Below, piece by piece: positions 17,087-28,128 of a stretch of 62,788 bases of DNA. The notes below the pieces were generated by a model. It was not told the origin of the DNA. It worked only from the letters and a program-made list of their open reading frames with translations, and searched no databases. Source of the stretch: Micromonospora sp. MH99 (GTDB lineage Bacteria > Actinomycetota > Actinomycetes > Mycobacteriales > Micromonosporaceae); NCBI RefSeq assembly GCF_021442385.1, contig NZ_MUZA01000033.1:1-62788 (forward strand), written 5' to 3'. The first letter of the stretch is position 1. Each line of letters begins with the position of its first letter. The translations under genes were made by a program, and so were the position numbers.

Positions 17087-17782
17087 GTGGGGGTTGCACT
17101 CAGAGACGCACGGCGCTCGGTGACCAGTTGGTGCCGACGCCACACCATCGGCGGTGACGGGGCGGTGGCAGCCGTCCGTCGCGGACAGCGGCAGGGCGAG
17201 CCGGGAACGCTCAGTCGCGAACAGGAACTCGAACTGATCGACACACTCCGGGGCGTCCACCCCGACGAGTTCGGCCTGGACGAGGAGTTGTGGACGCGGC
17301 AGAGCCTCACCACGCTCATCCAGCGCCGGTTCAACCTCCCGCTGGACGCGGGGGCGGTCGGGGCGTACCTGCGGGCCTGGGGGTTGGGTCCGCGGGAACC
17401 GCGCGAGCGGGCCTGCGGGCTCTGCGTCAGCGCGGTCGAGCGCTGGGTACGCAGCGAGTACCCGGCGATCACCCGGACTGCCCAGGAGCACCTGGCCGAG
17501 GTCTACTGGATCGGTCGGGTCCGGCTGCGCGGCACCATGCCGGCGGCGGACGTGATCTCCGCGGTCTCGTCCCGGGGGCGGGTGCGCTTCATGATCACCA
17601 CGCCGACCGTGGACCCGCCGCTCCCCCGCGACTTCGTGCTGCGACTCAGCGGCGAGGAGCAGCGCACGGTGCACCTGATCGTGGACGGGTCCTGGCCGCG
17701 CAACGAGTGGCCACGCCGGCTCCCCCGGCGGATCGTCCTGCACCCGCTGCCCAGTTGCGGGCGGGCCATCGCAGCGGCCTGA
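17087..17782 (+). CDS. IS630-type transposase-derived protein, catalytically degenerate
   Basis: A 231-residue protein. Its helix-turn-helix part (LSREQELELIDTLRG, then SLTTLIQRRFNLPLDAGAVGAYLRAWGL) and the segment VERWVRSEYPAITRTAQEHLAEVYW match the layout of IS630/Tc1-type transposases. The first catalytic Asp, expected after YW, is replaced (YWIGR), while a later VDG may keep the second. The chain ends at HPLPSCG before the third acidic residue. No terminal inverted repeats flank it. Start GTG at 17087; a TGA at 17063 blocks a longer frame, so the first transposase helices are missing. It is either a domesticated DNA-binding protein or a decaying remnant. Confidence 0.65.
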   Translation: MGVALRDARRSVTSWCRRHTIGGDGAVAAVRRGQRQGEPGTLSREQELELIDTLRGVHPDEFGLDEELWTRQSLTTLIQRRFNLPLDAGAVGAYLRAWGLGPREPRERACGLCVSAVERWVRSEYPAITRTAQEHLAEVYWIGRVRLRGTMPAADVISAVSSRGRVRFMITTPTVDPPLPRDFVLRLSGEEQRTVHLIVDGSWPRNEWPRRLPRRIVLHPLPSCGRAIAAA

Positions 17783-17873
17783 GCACGGACGGGCCGATCA
17801 CCGACACGATCGGCTCGTCCGATACCGATTCGGCGTACGCGGAGGAGGTTTGCTAGTCTTCTCCAGTCGCTGA

Positions 17874-17948
17874 GCCCCCGTAGCTCAGGGGATAGAGCAC
17901 CGCCCTCCGGAGGCGGGGGCGCAGGTTCGAATCCTGCCGGGGGCACCA
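17874..17948 (+). tRNA. tRNA-Arg (anticodon CCG)
   Basis: Acceptor arms GCCCCCG (17874-17880) and CGGGGGC (17938-17944) pair fully. The D arm TAGCTCAGGGGATAGAGCA, anticodon stem CCGCC/GGCGG with loop CTCCGGA, T arm around GTTCGAATC, discriminator A and an encoded CCA (17946-17948) all fit. The anticodon CCG reads CGG, a major arginine codon at this GC content. Confidence 0.97.
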
Positions 17949-17963
17949 AGAAGAGTTTCACCG

Positions 17964-18005
17964 CCGGGCGCAGAGGCACACCGCCTCCACGCGCCCGGTT
18001 TTGCG
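17964..18005 (+). terminator. Intrinsic terminator of tRNA-Arg
   Basis: Two-step stem (CCGGGCGC at 17964-17971 with 17991-17998, inner GAGGC with GCCTC) followed at once by TTTTGCGTTT. This is one of the few hairpins here with a real T tract, 16 nt after the tRNA. Confidence 0.85.
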
Positions 18006-18061
18006 TTTCCGCTCCCCGAAGCCCGCGACGAGCCGGCCGTGTGCGCACGGCCGCCGCGCGT

Positions 18062-19036
18062 CTAGCCGGGCCGGGCCGCGTCCGCGTAGCGGCGGGCGAG
18101 ACCGCCGAAGGCAGCCTTGAGCTCGGCGGGCCCGATCACCTCGATGTCCGCGTCGAACCTGCCGAGCGCGGCTGCGAGGCCGACCCAGGACCAGGAGCCC
18201 TGTACGAGCTTGCAGCGCTCGGGGCCGATCTCTTCGACAAGCCCGTCGCGGGTGTACGCGGCGACGACGACGGCGGGAAGGCCGATGATGACCTCGCCAA
18301 CGCAGGGCCACGCCGAGGCGTCGGTGGAACCTCGGAAGCGGCCCGTGACGTACGTGGCCACGTCTCCCATGGGCAGCTGTCGTGGGGTGAAGCGTGGTCC
18401 GGTCGGGGTACGCGGGCTGACCCGGTCGCAGCGGAAGGTTCGCCAGTCGTCTCGGTCGAGGTCCCAGGCGACGAGATACCAGCGCCCCTTCCAGGTGACG
18501 AGGTGGTGGGGCTGCACGCGGCGGGGCGGCGCGTCGGCGGCGGCGCTCGTCGAGGCGTAGTCGAAGCGCAGGACCTCGTGGGCGTGGACGGCCGCGCCGA
18601 TGGCTGTCAGCACGGTGCGGTCGACCGGGGAGTCCGGCCCGGTGGCGGGTTGTCCGACGGCGGTGACCTGGAGGGCGTCGACGCGGTGCCGCAGCCGGCT
18701 GGGCATGACCTGCCGGATGGTGTTCAGCGCTCGCGCCGCGCCCTCCTGGATGTCCGCCCCGGAGAGGGCTGCCACCTGGAGTGCGACGGCGATGGCGACG
18801 GCCTGCTCGTCGTCGAACAGCAGCGGTGGCAGTTGGGCGCCAGCGTCGAGCCGGTAACCGCCGTCCGGGCCCTTGAAGGCTCTGATCGGGTAGCCGAGCT
18901 CGCGCAGCCGGTCGACATCGCGTCGCACCGTACGCGGGCTCACGTCCAGCCTCTCGGCCAGGAGACCGCCAGGCCAGTCACGTCGGGCCTGGAGGAGCGA
19001 GAGCAGCGACAGCAGTCTCGCGGAGGTCGTGGCCAT
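18062..19036 (-). CDS. YafY-family WYL-domain transcription regulator
   Basis: A 324-residue regulator. Residues 1-60 are an HTH_11 winged helix (RLLSLLSLLQARRDWPGGLL, then LDVSPRTVRRDVDRLRELGYP), followed by the WYL ligand-sensing domain (about 135-215; HHLVTWKGRWYLVAWDLDRD) and a WCX C-terminal part. Start ATG at 19036, chosen because the HTH begins 5 residues later; an upstream extension would have no homology. It diverges from the VOC-domain gene across a 108-bp promoter region and probably controls it, a common arrangement. Confidence 0.9.
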   Translation of the reverse strand: MATTSARLLSLLSLLQARRDWPGGLLAERLDVSPRTVRRDVDRLRELGYPIRAFKGPDGGYRLDAGAQLPPLLFDDEQAVAIAVALQVAALSGADIQEGAARALNTIRQVMPSRLRHRVDALQVTAVGQPATGPDSPVDRTVLTAIGAAVHAHEVLRFDYASTSAAADAPPRRVQPHHLVTWKGRWYLVAWDLDRDDWRTFRCDRVSPRTPTGPRFTPRQLPMGDVATYVTGRFRGSTDASAWPCVGEVIIGLPAVVVAAYTRDGLVEEIGPERCKLVQGSWSWVGLAAALGRFDADIEVIGPAELKAAFGGLARRYADAARPG

Positions 19037-19144
19037 GCACCCGAGTGTGCCCCGGGTAGCGGACACAACCTGACCGCTACCCCTGCCATCGTCGGCGTTG
19101 CACCCGGGGCAACAGCCACGGGTCGCGTCACACGAGGAGCAGCA

Positions 19145-19570
19145 ATGAGCATCAACACCGTCGCCCACATCAACCTTCGGGGCAACGCGCGGGCCGCCCT
19201 CGATTTCTACCGGTCCGTCTTCGACGGGGACCTCGCCGCGGTGACCTACGCCGACGCCCACAACATGCAGACCCCGGACGAGGCCGACCAGATCATGTGG
19301 GGTCAGGTCACGTCCGCCGAGGGCTTCCAGATCATGGCGTACGACGTGCCGTCGGCGCGGCCGTGGAGCCAGGGCGAGAGCCCGTTCTTCGTCTCGGTCC
19401 GGGGCAGCGACGCCGACGAGATCACCGGCTACTGGAAGAAACTGAGCGAGGCCTCGACAGTCCTGGTCGACCTCGCACCCGCCGGCTGGGCTCCCCTCTA
19501 CGGCATGCTCACCGACCCGTTCGGCGTCACCTGGGTGCTCGACGTCGCCGTCGAGTACGACCCGGCCTGA
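19145..19570 (+). CDS. VOC-family (PhnB-like) protein
   Basis: A 141-residue vicinal-oxygen-chelate fold protein of the PhnB/3-demethylubiquinone-like group: NTVAHINLRGNARAALDFYRSVF at the start (split here as two beta-alpha units) and GMLTDPFGVTWVLD near the end, where the DPFG turn is typical. The substrate is unknown. Start ATG at 19145 with GAGGAG 7 nt upstream. It is divergent from the WYL regulator. Confidence 0.85.
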   Translation: MSINTVAHINLRGNARAALDFYRSVFDGDLAAVTYADAHNMQTPDEADQIMWGQVTSAEGFQIMAYDVPSARPWSQGESPFFVSVRGSDADEITGYWKKLSEASTVLVDLAPAGWAPLYGMLTDPFGVTWVLDVAVEYDPA

Positions 19571-19582
19571 CCAGAAGGAGCA

Positions 19583-19618
19583 AGCCCACCGCCGATCGCG
19601 AGGGATCGGCGGTGGGCT
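19583..19618. terminator. Bidirectional hairpin between convergent genes
   Basis: Perfect 15-bp stem (19583-19597 and 19604-19618, AGCCCACCGCCGATC) with a 6-nt loop, between the VOC gene and the convergent transporter gene. Confidence 0.85.
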
Positions 19619-19628
19619 GCGGTGCCGC

Positions 19629-21755
19629 TCAGTGCGCCTCGGCCGGCACCAACCTCGGGTGCACCTCGGGTGCCGCACCCGCATCCGGGTCGCCGGAGTC
19701 CGCGCGGCGTTTGAGCCACTTGTCGATCACGAGGTTCAGGACGAGCCCGACAGCGCCCCAGATGGCGATGACCAACAGGTTCTGTCCGACACCGACGCCG
19801 TCGAAGTACCGCAGCGATCGGGCGATGTCGACAGCCGCGGGCAGCGGCAGCACGTCCTGCAGGGGGCGGAACACCTCGGGGACCAGGTACACCGACATGC
19901 CACCGCCGGAGGCGGGCACGCCGGCCATCATCAGCACCAGCATCATCGGGATGATGCCGGCCAGGCCGACGGTGCGGGTGAGCACTCCGGTGGCCAGGGA
20001 GACCGAGAAGATGGTCAGGGCGCCGTAGGCGATCGTTTCCAGGGCGTTGCCGCTGATCGCGCCGATGACGACGTCGAAGAGGAACCACAGCCAGACGGAC
20101 ATGCCGATCGCCCAGCCGCCCAGCAGCGGCAGGAACTGAGGCAGGCGGCGCACGTGCGGGGCACCACCGCGCAGGACGGCCAGGAACAGGAAGCCGGCCA
20201 TGATCCAGGACATCCCGACGTACATGCTGTTGCTGCCGCCGGTGTCGGTAGCGCTCAGGGGCTGTACGTCGGTCAGCGTGAGCGGAAGGTCCTGGGCCGC
20301 GGTGATCGGCTGGAAGATCGCGCGGATCGCGGACTGCTGGCTGGCGTTGGCGGCGGACGCCGAGTACAGCGTCGCGGGAGTGTCGGGCGCCGACGGCAGG
20401 ACGAAGGCGGCGACCACTTCACGGGTACGGATCTGCTCGGTGGCCTCGTCCACCGTGTCGGCGACTGTGACGTCGAGGATGCCGTCAAGCTGTGCGTTGA
20501 GGCCGGCGGCGGTCTGCTGAGCCTGCCCGGGGGCGGCGGCGACCACGACGACCGGGATGTCGTGCGGTTGCGGTTTGTGCATGGAGAACCCCATGGCGCC
20601 CACGACGACCACGAGGATGGCCAGCGGGAAGCCGGCCGCGGCCACGTACCGGAATCGCTTGGAACGCGGTGGCCCGCCGGCCAGAGCGGGGGCCTTCGCG
20701 TCGGGGTCGGCGATCGGGGGGACGCCGGGGATCGTGTTGCCGCTCGCACTGCGCTCCTTGAGCAGGCAGAGCGCGAGGGCGGCCACGAGCCACACGGCCA
20801 GGACGATCAGGTGGGTGCCCAGGCCGTTGCCGTCGAAGTACAGGACCGAGCGCAGTGCCTCACCGGCCGCCGGGAGCGGCAGCACGCTGTGCAGGAACTG
20901 GAAGAACCCGGGCATGTTGTGCACGGACAGGGCCAGGTTGGACGCGGGCATGCCGAACACGACCCAGAGCAGCATGCCGGGCAGCACCGCGAGGGGTCCG
21001 ACGAACTTGGAGAGCAGCAGCTGGGCCAGGCCGACGGCCGCGGTGGCGAGCATGCCGACGCCGAGGAAGGTGAGGTAGTGGCCGTCGACGGCTCCCACGA
21101 CGGGCCCGAGGATGAGCCAGATGATCGAGCTGGTGACCGCGGACCAGCCGGCCAGAACGGGCAGGAACCGGCGCAGCCGCAGCAGGTGGGGGACGCCCAT
21201 CACCATGATGCTCAGTGGCACGTACCCGGCCAGCATCATGCCCATCGCGGCGAACAGGACCGCGATGCCGGCCGAGTCACCGGCGGGGAGCGGCGCGACG
21301 TCCTCGGCGGTGGTCTGCCAGCTGTTCTGGAGGGCCACCGGCGCGAGCAACTGCTGGACTGTGGCGTTCTGCGAGGCTCCGGCCGCGGAGGCGGTGAGGA
21401 TCGTGGCGTTGGCGCTGCCGTCGGTGGGCAGGACGAGCGCGCCGGCGGCTTCCTGGTCGTGCAGCAGGTCGACCGCGTCGTCGCGGGTGGCCACCAGGGT
21501 GGCCTCGGTGCTGTCGGCGGCGTTGAGCCCGTCGACGACGGCCTGTGCCTGGGCGCCGCTGCCGACGATCGCGACCGGCATGTCCCGGGGGTGCGGTGAG
21601 TGCATGGTCGACATGTAGGTCGCGAACATCATCGTGACGATGAGGAAGGGCATCACGAACAGGGCGACCATTCGGATGATCTGTTCCTTGCGGTCCGCGC
21701 CGGGCGGGCGGCCGTCCACCACGTCGGCAGCCTCGATCACGGCTTCGGTATCCAT
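19629..21755 (-). CDS. Internally duplicated membrane transporter (YhgE/ABC-2-permease-like)
   Basis: A 708-residue membrane protein built from two homologous halves of about 350 residues. Each half has an N-terminal helix followed by the same order: HSPHPRDMPVAIVG against HKPQPHDIPVVVVA, then AQAVVDGLNA against QQTAAGLNA. Next comes an external domain, then five C-terminal helices starting near LRRFLPVLAGW or LPQFLPLLGGW and ending VLPLPAAGEALRSVLYFDG or VLPLPAAVDIARSLRYFDG. Single units resemble YhgE/DUF3533/ABC-2 membrane proteins. No ATPase is nearby, so the energy source is unclear. Start ATG at 21755. A TetR regulator is divergent, with an operator between them, suggesting induced efflux or envelope stress response. 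Confidence 0.8.
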   Translation of the reverse strand: MDTEAVIEAADVVDGRPPGADRKEQIIRMVALFVMPFLIVTMMFATYMSTMHSPHPRDMPVAIVGSGAQAQAVVDGLNAADSTEATLVATRDDAVDLLHDQEAAGALVLPTDGSANATILTASAAGASQNATVQQLLAPVALQNSWQTTAEDVAPLPAGDSAGIAVLFAAMGMMLAGYVPLSIMVMGVPHLLRLRRFLPVLAGWSAVTSSIIWLILGPVVGAVDGHYLTFLGVGMLATAAVGLAQLLLSKFVGPLAVLPGMLLWVVFGMPASNLALSVHNMPGFFQFLHSVLPLPAAGEALRSVLYFDGNGLGTHLIVLAVWLVAALALCLLKERSASGNTIPGVPPIADPDAKAPALAGGPPRSKRFRYVAAAGFPLAILVVVVGAMGFSMHKPQPHDIPVVVVAAAPGQAQQTAAGLNAQLDGILDVTVADTVDEATEQIRTREVVAAFVLPSAPDTPATLYSASAANASQQSAIRAIFQPITAAQDLPLTLTDVQPLSATDTGGSNSMYVGMSWIMAGFLFLAVLRGGAPHVRRLPQFLPLLGGWAIGMSVWLWFLFDVVIGAISGNALETIAYGALTIFSVSLATGVLTRTVGLAGIIPMMLVLMMAGVPASGGGMSVYLVPEVFRPLQDVLPLPAAVDIARSLRYFDGVGVGQNLLVIAIWGAVGLVLNLVIDKWLKRRADSGDPDAGAAPEVHPRLVPAEAH

Positions 21756-21768
21756 GCACGCTCCAGAG

Positions 21769-21798
21769 CAGTTTGTACGCCAGTTGACTTACAAACTG
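21769..21798. promoter_or_regulatory. TetR-type operator (30-bp inverted repeat)
   Basis: Perfect 9-bp arms CAGTTTGTA (21769-21777) and TACAAACTG (21790-21798) with a 12-bp spacer, 13 bp upstream of the transporter start and 82 bp upstream of the TetR start. It is AT-rich against the background. It most likely binds the divergent TetR protein and represses both genes. Confidence 0.75.
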
Positions 21799-21879
21799 TA
21801 GGCGGCAGCTGCCGGAACCAGGAATCCGGCTAGGTTGACCTGAGTCACATCCGGGCGAGGACACGAGGGGGCCGGGGTC

Positions 21880-22506
21880 ATGAGGCGGTCCGAGGCGGCA
21901 CGCACCGCGCTGCTGGACGCGGCGGAGCGGCTGTTCGCCGAGTCGGGAGTCGCCGAGATCTCCGACCGCCGGGTGGCCGAGGCGGCTGGCAACACCAACC
22001 ACTCGGCGGTGCGCTACTACTTCGGCGGGCGCGAGGGCCTGCTGAAGGCGCTCATGGCCCGCCACGTGCACGCCGTGGCGGAACAACGCGCTCAGATGCC
22101 CCCGACCGACGACTCCATCCTCGGCGACATCCGCGGTCTCGTGGAGCCGAGCATGCGGGTTCTCGACCAGCTACCGCGCCCGAGCTGGCGGGCCCGGTTC
22201 CTGGAACACATGCTGCACAACCCCACCACTGTGCCGATCATGCGCGAAGCCCAGGACACCACGCCACAGGCATTGGAGCTGCGCGAGTCCCTGGCCGCGC
22301 GGCTGCGGCACCTCGACCCGGAGGTGGTCGCCGGCCGTGCGCTCCTGATCACCCGCATCGTCAGCACCACGACGGCCGAGGTCGAGGCACGCGCCGAGCG
22401 CACCGGCGAAGACCCGCAATGGCCCGCGGTCGGCGACTTCCTCGTCGACGCCATCACCGGAATGCTCAGCGCCCCGATCAGCCGGCCACGCCTACCCGAA
22501 CGCTGA
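21880..22506 (+). CDS. TetR-family regulator
   Basis: A 208-residue repressor. The N-terminal HTH (RTALLDAAERLFAESGVAEI, then VAEAAGNTNHSAVRYYFGGREGLL) is clear, followed by a helical ligand domain with a C-terminal dimer part resembling TetR_C type 17. Start ATG at 21880 after a GGGG-rich ribosome site. It is divergent from the duplicated transporter and probably represses it and itself through the 21769-21798 operator. Confidence 0.9.
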   Translation: MRRSEAARTALLDAAERLFAESGVAEISDRRVAEAAGNTNHSAVRYYFGGREGLLKALMARHVHAVAEQRAQMPPTDDSILGDIRGLVEPSMRVLDQLPRPSWRARFLEHMLHNPTTVPIMREAQDTTPQALELRESLAARLRHLDPEVVAGRALLITRIVSTTTAEVEARAERTGEDPQWPAVGDFLVDAITGMLSAPISRPRLPER

Positions 22507-22509
22507 TCG

Positions 22510-22532
22510 CCGGGACCCGGCCCCGGTCCCGG
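22510..22532. terminator. Hairpin between convergent TetR and UvrA-like genes
   Basis: 8-bp stem CCGGGACC (22510-22517) with GGTCCCGG (22525-22532) and a 7-nt loop, 3 nt after the TetR stop. Confidence 0.6.
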
Positions 22533-22570
22533 TGAGGCCGACGCCGCTGCCGCGCGCCGGCCCCGGGGGC

Positions 22571-24952
<2,382 letters not shown>

Positions 24953-25032
24953 CGTGTCTCCATCTTCTCGGGCGGGCGGGGCCCCGGGGTCACGGCCGAC
25001 GCGGCTCGCCAGGCCGACCCGACCCGTGGCAG

Positions 25033-25515
25033 TCACGCTAGGGGTGGTGGCGTGACCTGGGCTTCTCGATTCCTGACCGGTCTGGTCACCTGCTTCGCCG
25101 TGCACGACGGCAGGCCGGCCGTCGCCAGCGCCGCCTCCCGCCGGTAGGTGCTGGGCGGCACCCCGACCAACTCGGTGAAGCGGGTGCTGAAGGTGCCGAG
25201 CGACGAGCAGCCGACCGCGAAACAGACATCGGTGACGCTCAGGTCGCCGCGACGCAGCAGCGCCATGGCGCGCTCCACGCGCCGGGTCATCAAATAGCTG
25301 TACGGAGATTCGCCGTAGGCGAGCCGGAACTCCCGACTGAGATGCCCGGCCGACATGTGGACGCCCCGGGCGAGCGCCTCGACGTCCAGGGGCTGCGCGT
25401 ACTCCCGGTCGATGCGGTCGCGGACGCGGCGCAGCCGCGCGAGATCGCTCAGGCGCTGGCTCTCGGCGGATCGGCTGGTCACCTGGAAAATCGTGCCACA
25501 GACCCCCGACGACAT
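25033..25515 (-). CDS. AraC-family regulator, DNA-binding domain only
   Basis: A 160-residue protein consisting essentially of the AraC double HTH (about residues 30-128): YAQPLDVEALARGVHMSAGHLSREFR, here split as the first HTH, and SVTDVCFAVGCSSLGTFSTRFTELVG as the second, ending VPPSTYRRE. No effector domain is present, so it may act by itself or be level-controlled like SoxS or MarA. It lies upstream of the UvrA-like gene on the same strand and probably controls it. Confidence 0.88.
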   Translation of the reverse strand: MSSGVCGTIFQVTSRSAESQRLSDLARLRRVRDRIDREYAQPLDVEALARGVHMSAGHLSREFRLAYGESPYSYLMTRRVERAMALLRRGDLSVTDVCFAVGCSSLGTFSTRFTELVGVPPSTYRREAALATAGLPSCTAKQVTRPVRNREAQVTPPPLA

Positions 25516-25576
25516 GGGACCGCCGAAGGCGGCGTGCCTTTGCTGATCGGCGCGGCAGCGCGGGGTGCGCGTACCG

Positions 25577-26536
25577 TCAGCTGGTTTCGCGGCGGGCGCG
25601 GGCCCGGCGCTTGCCCTCGTGCATGGCCTGCACCCGGGCCACCGGGATGGTCCGACCCTGGGCGACCAGGTCGGCGGGGAGCGCCTGCGGCGCCGGCATC
25701 AGCGCGGCCCACGGGTCGGTCCCGTCGAGCAGCGACGGCACCGTCGCGATGGTGAAGTCCGCAGGGGTCACCTCGGTCAGGTCGGACCAGTCGACCGGGA
25801 AGGAGACCGGCAGCCCGGGCCGCAGTCGCGGGCTGTACGCGGCCACGACCGTTGCCCCGCCGGCGCGGGTGGCGTCCACGAAGACCTTCCCGCCCCGGTC
25901 TTCCTTGATATACGCCGTCGTGGCCAGCGCCGGGTCGAGTCGCTCCGCGCGGACGGCGAGCGCCCGGGTGGCGGCGGCCAGCTCCTCGGCTGTGGGCTCA
26001 CCCGTCACCGGGACGAAGACGTGCACGCCCTTGGCGCCGCTGGTCTTGACGGCCCCGGCGAGGCCGGCGTCGGCGAGCGCCTGGCGGACCAGCAGGGCGG
26101 CGCCGACGGCAGCGCGGAACCCGTCGCCCTCGGGCGGGTCCAGGTCGAGCACCAGGTGCGTCGGTCGGTGCAGGTCGGCCGCCGTGGCCAGCGTCGGGTG
26201 GTACTCGACGGCCCGCTGGTTGGCGAACCAGAGCAGGGTGCGCCGGTCGTCGCAGAGGGCGTACGAGATCTCCCGGTGCGACGCCTCGGCCCAGACCGGC
26301 ACCCGGCGGACCCACTCCGGGGTGTAGCGGGGCAGGTTCTTCTGCATGAACGGCGGCTGGCCGGGGCGGACCCGGATCACCGACAGCGGCCGGTCCCGCA
26401 GCTGCCCGATGAGCGGCTCGCGCACCGCGTCGAGGTAGTCGACCAGGTCACGTTTGGTCGCGCCGTCACGGTCGGACAGCGGCTGGTCCAGGTTGGTCAG
26501 GGCCACGCCGTCGCGGGTCTCGTCAGCCTCACTCAC
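25577..26536 (-). CDS. LigD-type primase-polymerase domain protein
   Basis: A 319-residue stand-alone polymerase domain of the bacterial non-homologous end-joining enzyme LigD (archaeo-eukaryotic primase fold). The metal-binding HLVLDLDPPEGD (Asp pair), KTSGAKGVHVFVP, and a third Asp in VFVDATRAGG are present. It would fill or extend broken DNA ends, preferring ribonucleotides. No ligase or nuclease domain and no ku gene is in this window. Start GTG at 26536, overlapping the stop of the DHA2 transporter by 4 nt, so it is translationally coupled to an efflux gene, an unusual partner. Confidence 0.9.
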   Translation of the reverse strand: MSEADETRDGVALTNLDQPLSDRDGATKRDLVDYLDAVREPLIGQLRDRPLSVIRVRPGQPPFMQKNLPRYTPEWVRRVPVWAEASHREISYALCDDRRTLLWFANQRAVEYHPTLATAADLHRPTHLVLDLDPPEGDGFRAAVGAALLVRQALADAGLAGAVKTSGAKGVHVFVPVTGEPTAEELAAATRALAVRAERLDPALATTAYIKEDRGGKVFVDATRAGGATVVAAYSPRLRPGLPVSFPVDWSDLTEVTPADFTIATVPSLLDGTDPWAALMPAPQALPADLVAQGRTIPVARVQAMHEGKRRARARRETS

Positions 26537-28050
26537 CCGATCACCCTGGCCGCCTCGGCGTCGTCGGTCAACCGGACGCGGCGCTTCGACACCGAACGAT
26601 TCCGCTGCCCGCCGCCGTCGACCGGCGCGTCAACGTCGGGCCGCCGGCCGGCCGGGTGGCGGGGCAGCGTGCCCAGCGCCACCAGCAACGCGGCGAGCAC
26701 CAGACCGGCGGCCACGGCGTACGCGACCCGGTAGCCGCCGGCCAGCGCCACAACCTCGGCCCGACCGGCGGCCCGCAGGCCGTCGCTGCGGGCCGCGGCC
26801 AGGGTCGCCAGTGCGGCCAGGCCGACCGCCCCGCCGACCTGCTGGGTGGTGTTGGCCAACCCGGACGCCAGCCCGGCGTCGGCGTCGGTCGCGCCGACCA
26901 TGGCCAGTGTGGTGACCGACGGCAGGGTCAGGCCGCCGGCCATCCCGAAGAGCACCAGAGCCGGGAGTACGTCGGGGAGGTAGCGACCGTCGGCGGGCAA
27001 CCGGGCGAGCAGCAGGAAGCCGACTGTCGCGAGGCTCAACCCGGCCAGCAGCACGTTGCGGGCCCCCCACCTGCCGATCAGCCGACCGGCCAGGCCGAGC
27101 GACACCACGGCGATCACCACCGGGGTGGGCAGGAACGCCCAGCCGGTGGCCGCCGCGTCCAGTCCGAGCACGAGTTGCAGCTCGACGGCGAGCAGGAACT
27201 GGAAGCCGAAGAACGCGGCGACCACGAGGAACTGCACCGCGTTGGCCGCCACCAGGCCCGGCACGCGCAGCACCCGTGCCGGCAGCAGCGGGGTCGCCGC
27301 CACCTGTTGGCGTACGGCGAAACCGCCGAGCAGCAGCGCCGCGAGCGCCGCCGCCCCGAGGGTCCGCGGGCTGGTCCAGCCGTGCTCACCGGTCCCCACG
27401 ATGCCCAGCACGGCGGCCATCAGGCCGGCGGTGGCGAGCAGGGCGCCGGGCAGGTCGAGGCCGGCCCGCAGGCCGATGCCCCGTTCGGCGGGGAGTTGGC
27501 GGACGGCGGCGAGCAGGATCGCGGCCCCGATCGGCAGGTTCACCAGGAAGATCGAACGCCAGCCGGCCAGCTCGGTGAGCACCCCGCCGGCGACCGTGCC
27601 GATCGTGGCGCCGGCCGCCCCGGTGAAGCTGAAGACGGCGATGGCGCGGGCCCGCTCGACCGACTCGGGATAGAGCCGGACGATCATGCCGAGGCTGACC
27701 GCCATGGCGAGCGCGCCGCCGACGCCCTGGCCGAACCGCGCGGCGACGAGCAGGGCCGGTCCGGTGGCCGTCGCGCAGGCCAGCGAGGCGAGGGTGAACA
27801 GCACGACGCCGGCCAGGAAGACCCGACGTCGGCCGAGCAGGTCGCCCAGGCGGCCGGCGAGCAGCAGCAGCCCGCCGAACGCCACCAGGTAGGCGTTGAC
27901 CACCCAGGCCAGTCCGGCGGCGGTGAAGCCCAGGTCGCGTTGCACCGACGGCAGGGCCACCGACACGACACTGCCGTCCAGGATGATCATCAGGCTGCCG
28001 GCGCAGAGCACGAGCAGGGCCGGCCAGCGGGCCGGGTCGGTACGGTTCAT
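26533..28050 (-). CDS. DHA2-family (14-helix) MFS drug exporter
   Basis: A 505-residue drug:H+ antiporter of the EmrB/QacA type. MFS motif A is AGRLGDLLGRRRVFL (near residues 63-77), motif C is in the fifth helix (GAAGATIGTVAGGVL), and NLPIGAAIL follows. About 14 helices are visible. The C-terminal tail is basic. Start ATG at 28050, chosen for its strong AAGGAGG site 7 nt upstream; it diverges from the HxlR regulator, which probably represses it. The LigD-type gene is coupled at its 3' end. Confidence 0.9.
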   Translation of the reverse strand: MNRTDPARWPALLVLCAGSLMIILDGSVVSVALPSVQRDLGFTAAGLAWVVNAYLVAFGGLLLLAGRLGDLLGRRRVFLAGVVLFTLASLACATATGPALLVAARFGQGVGGALAMAVSLGMIVRLYPESVERARAIAVFSFTGAAGATIGTVAGGVLTELAGWRSIFLVNLPIGAAILLAAVRQLPAERGIGLRAGLDLPGALLATAGLMAAVLGIVGTGEHGWTSPRTLGAAALAALLLGGFAVRQQVAATPLLPARVLRVPGLVAANAVQFLVVAAFFGFQFLLAVELQLVLGLDAAATGWAFLPTPVVIAVVSLGLAGRLIGRWGARNVLLAGLSLATVGFLLLARLPADGRYLPDVLPALVLFGMAGGLTLPSVTTLAMVGATDADAGLASGLANTTQQVGGAVGLAALATLAAARSDGLRAAGRAEVVALAGGYRVAYAVAAGLVLAALLVALGTLPRHPAGRRPDVDAPVDGGGQRNRSVSKRRVRLTDDAEAARVIG

Positions 28051-28128
28051 CGCACGCCTCCTTGGTGCACGGTTTGTTACCGACGTCATCGTCTGTGACC
28101 ATGAGCCGGAGCGGAAGGAGGCACTGTG

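Noticed and set aside
17874..17948. tRNA-Arg as attachment site of an integrated element
   Set aside because: No integrase, and no second copy of the tRNA 3' end was noticed nearby.
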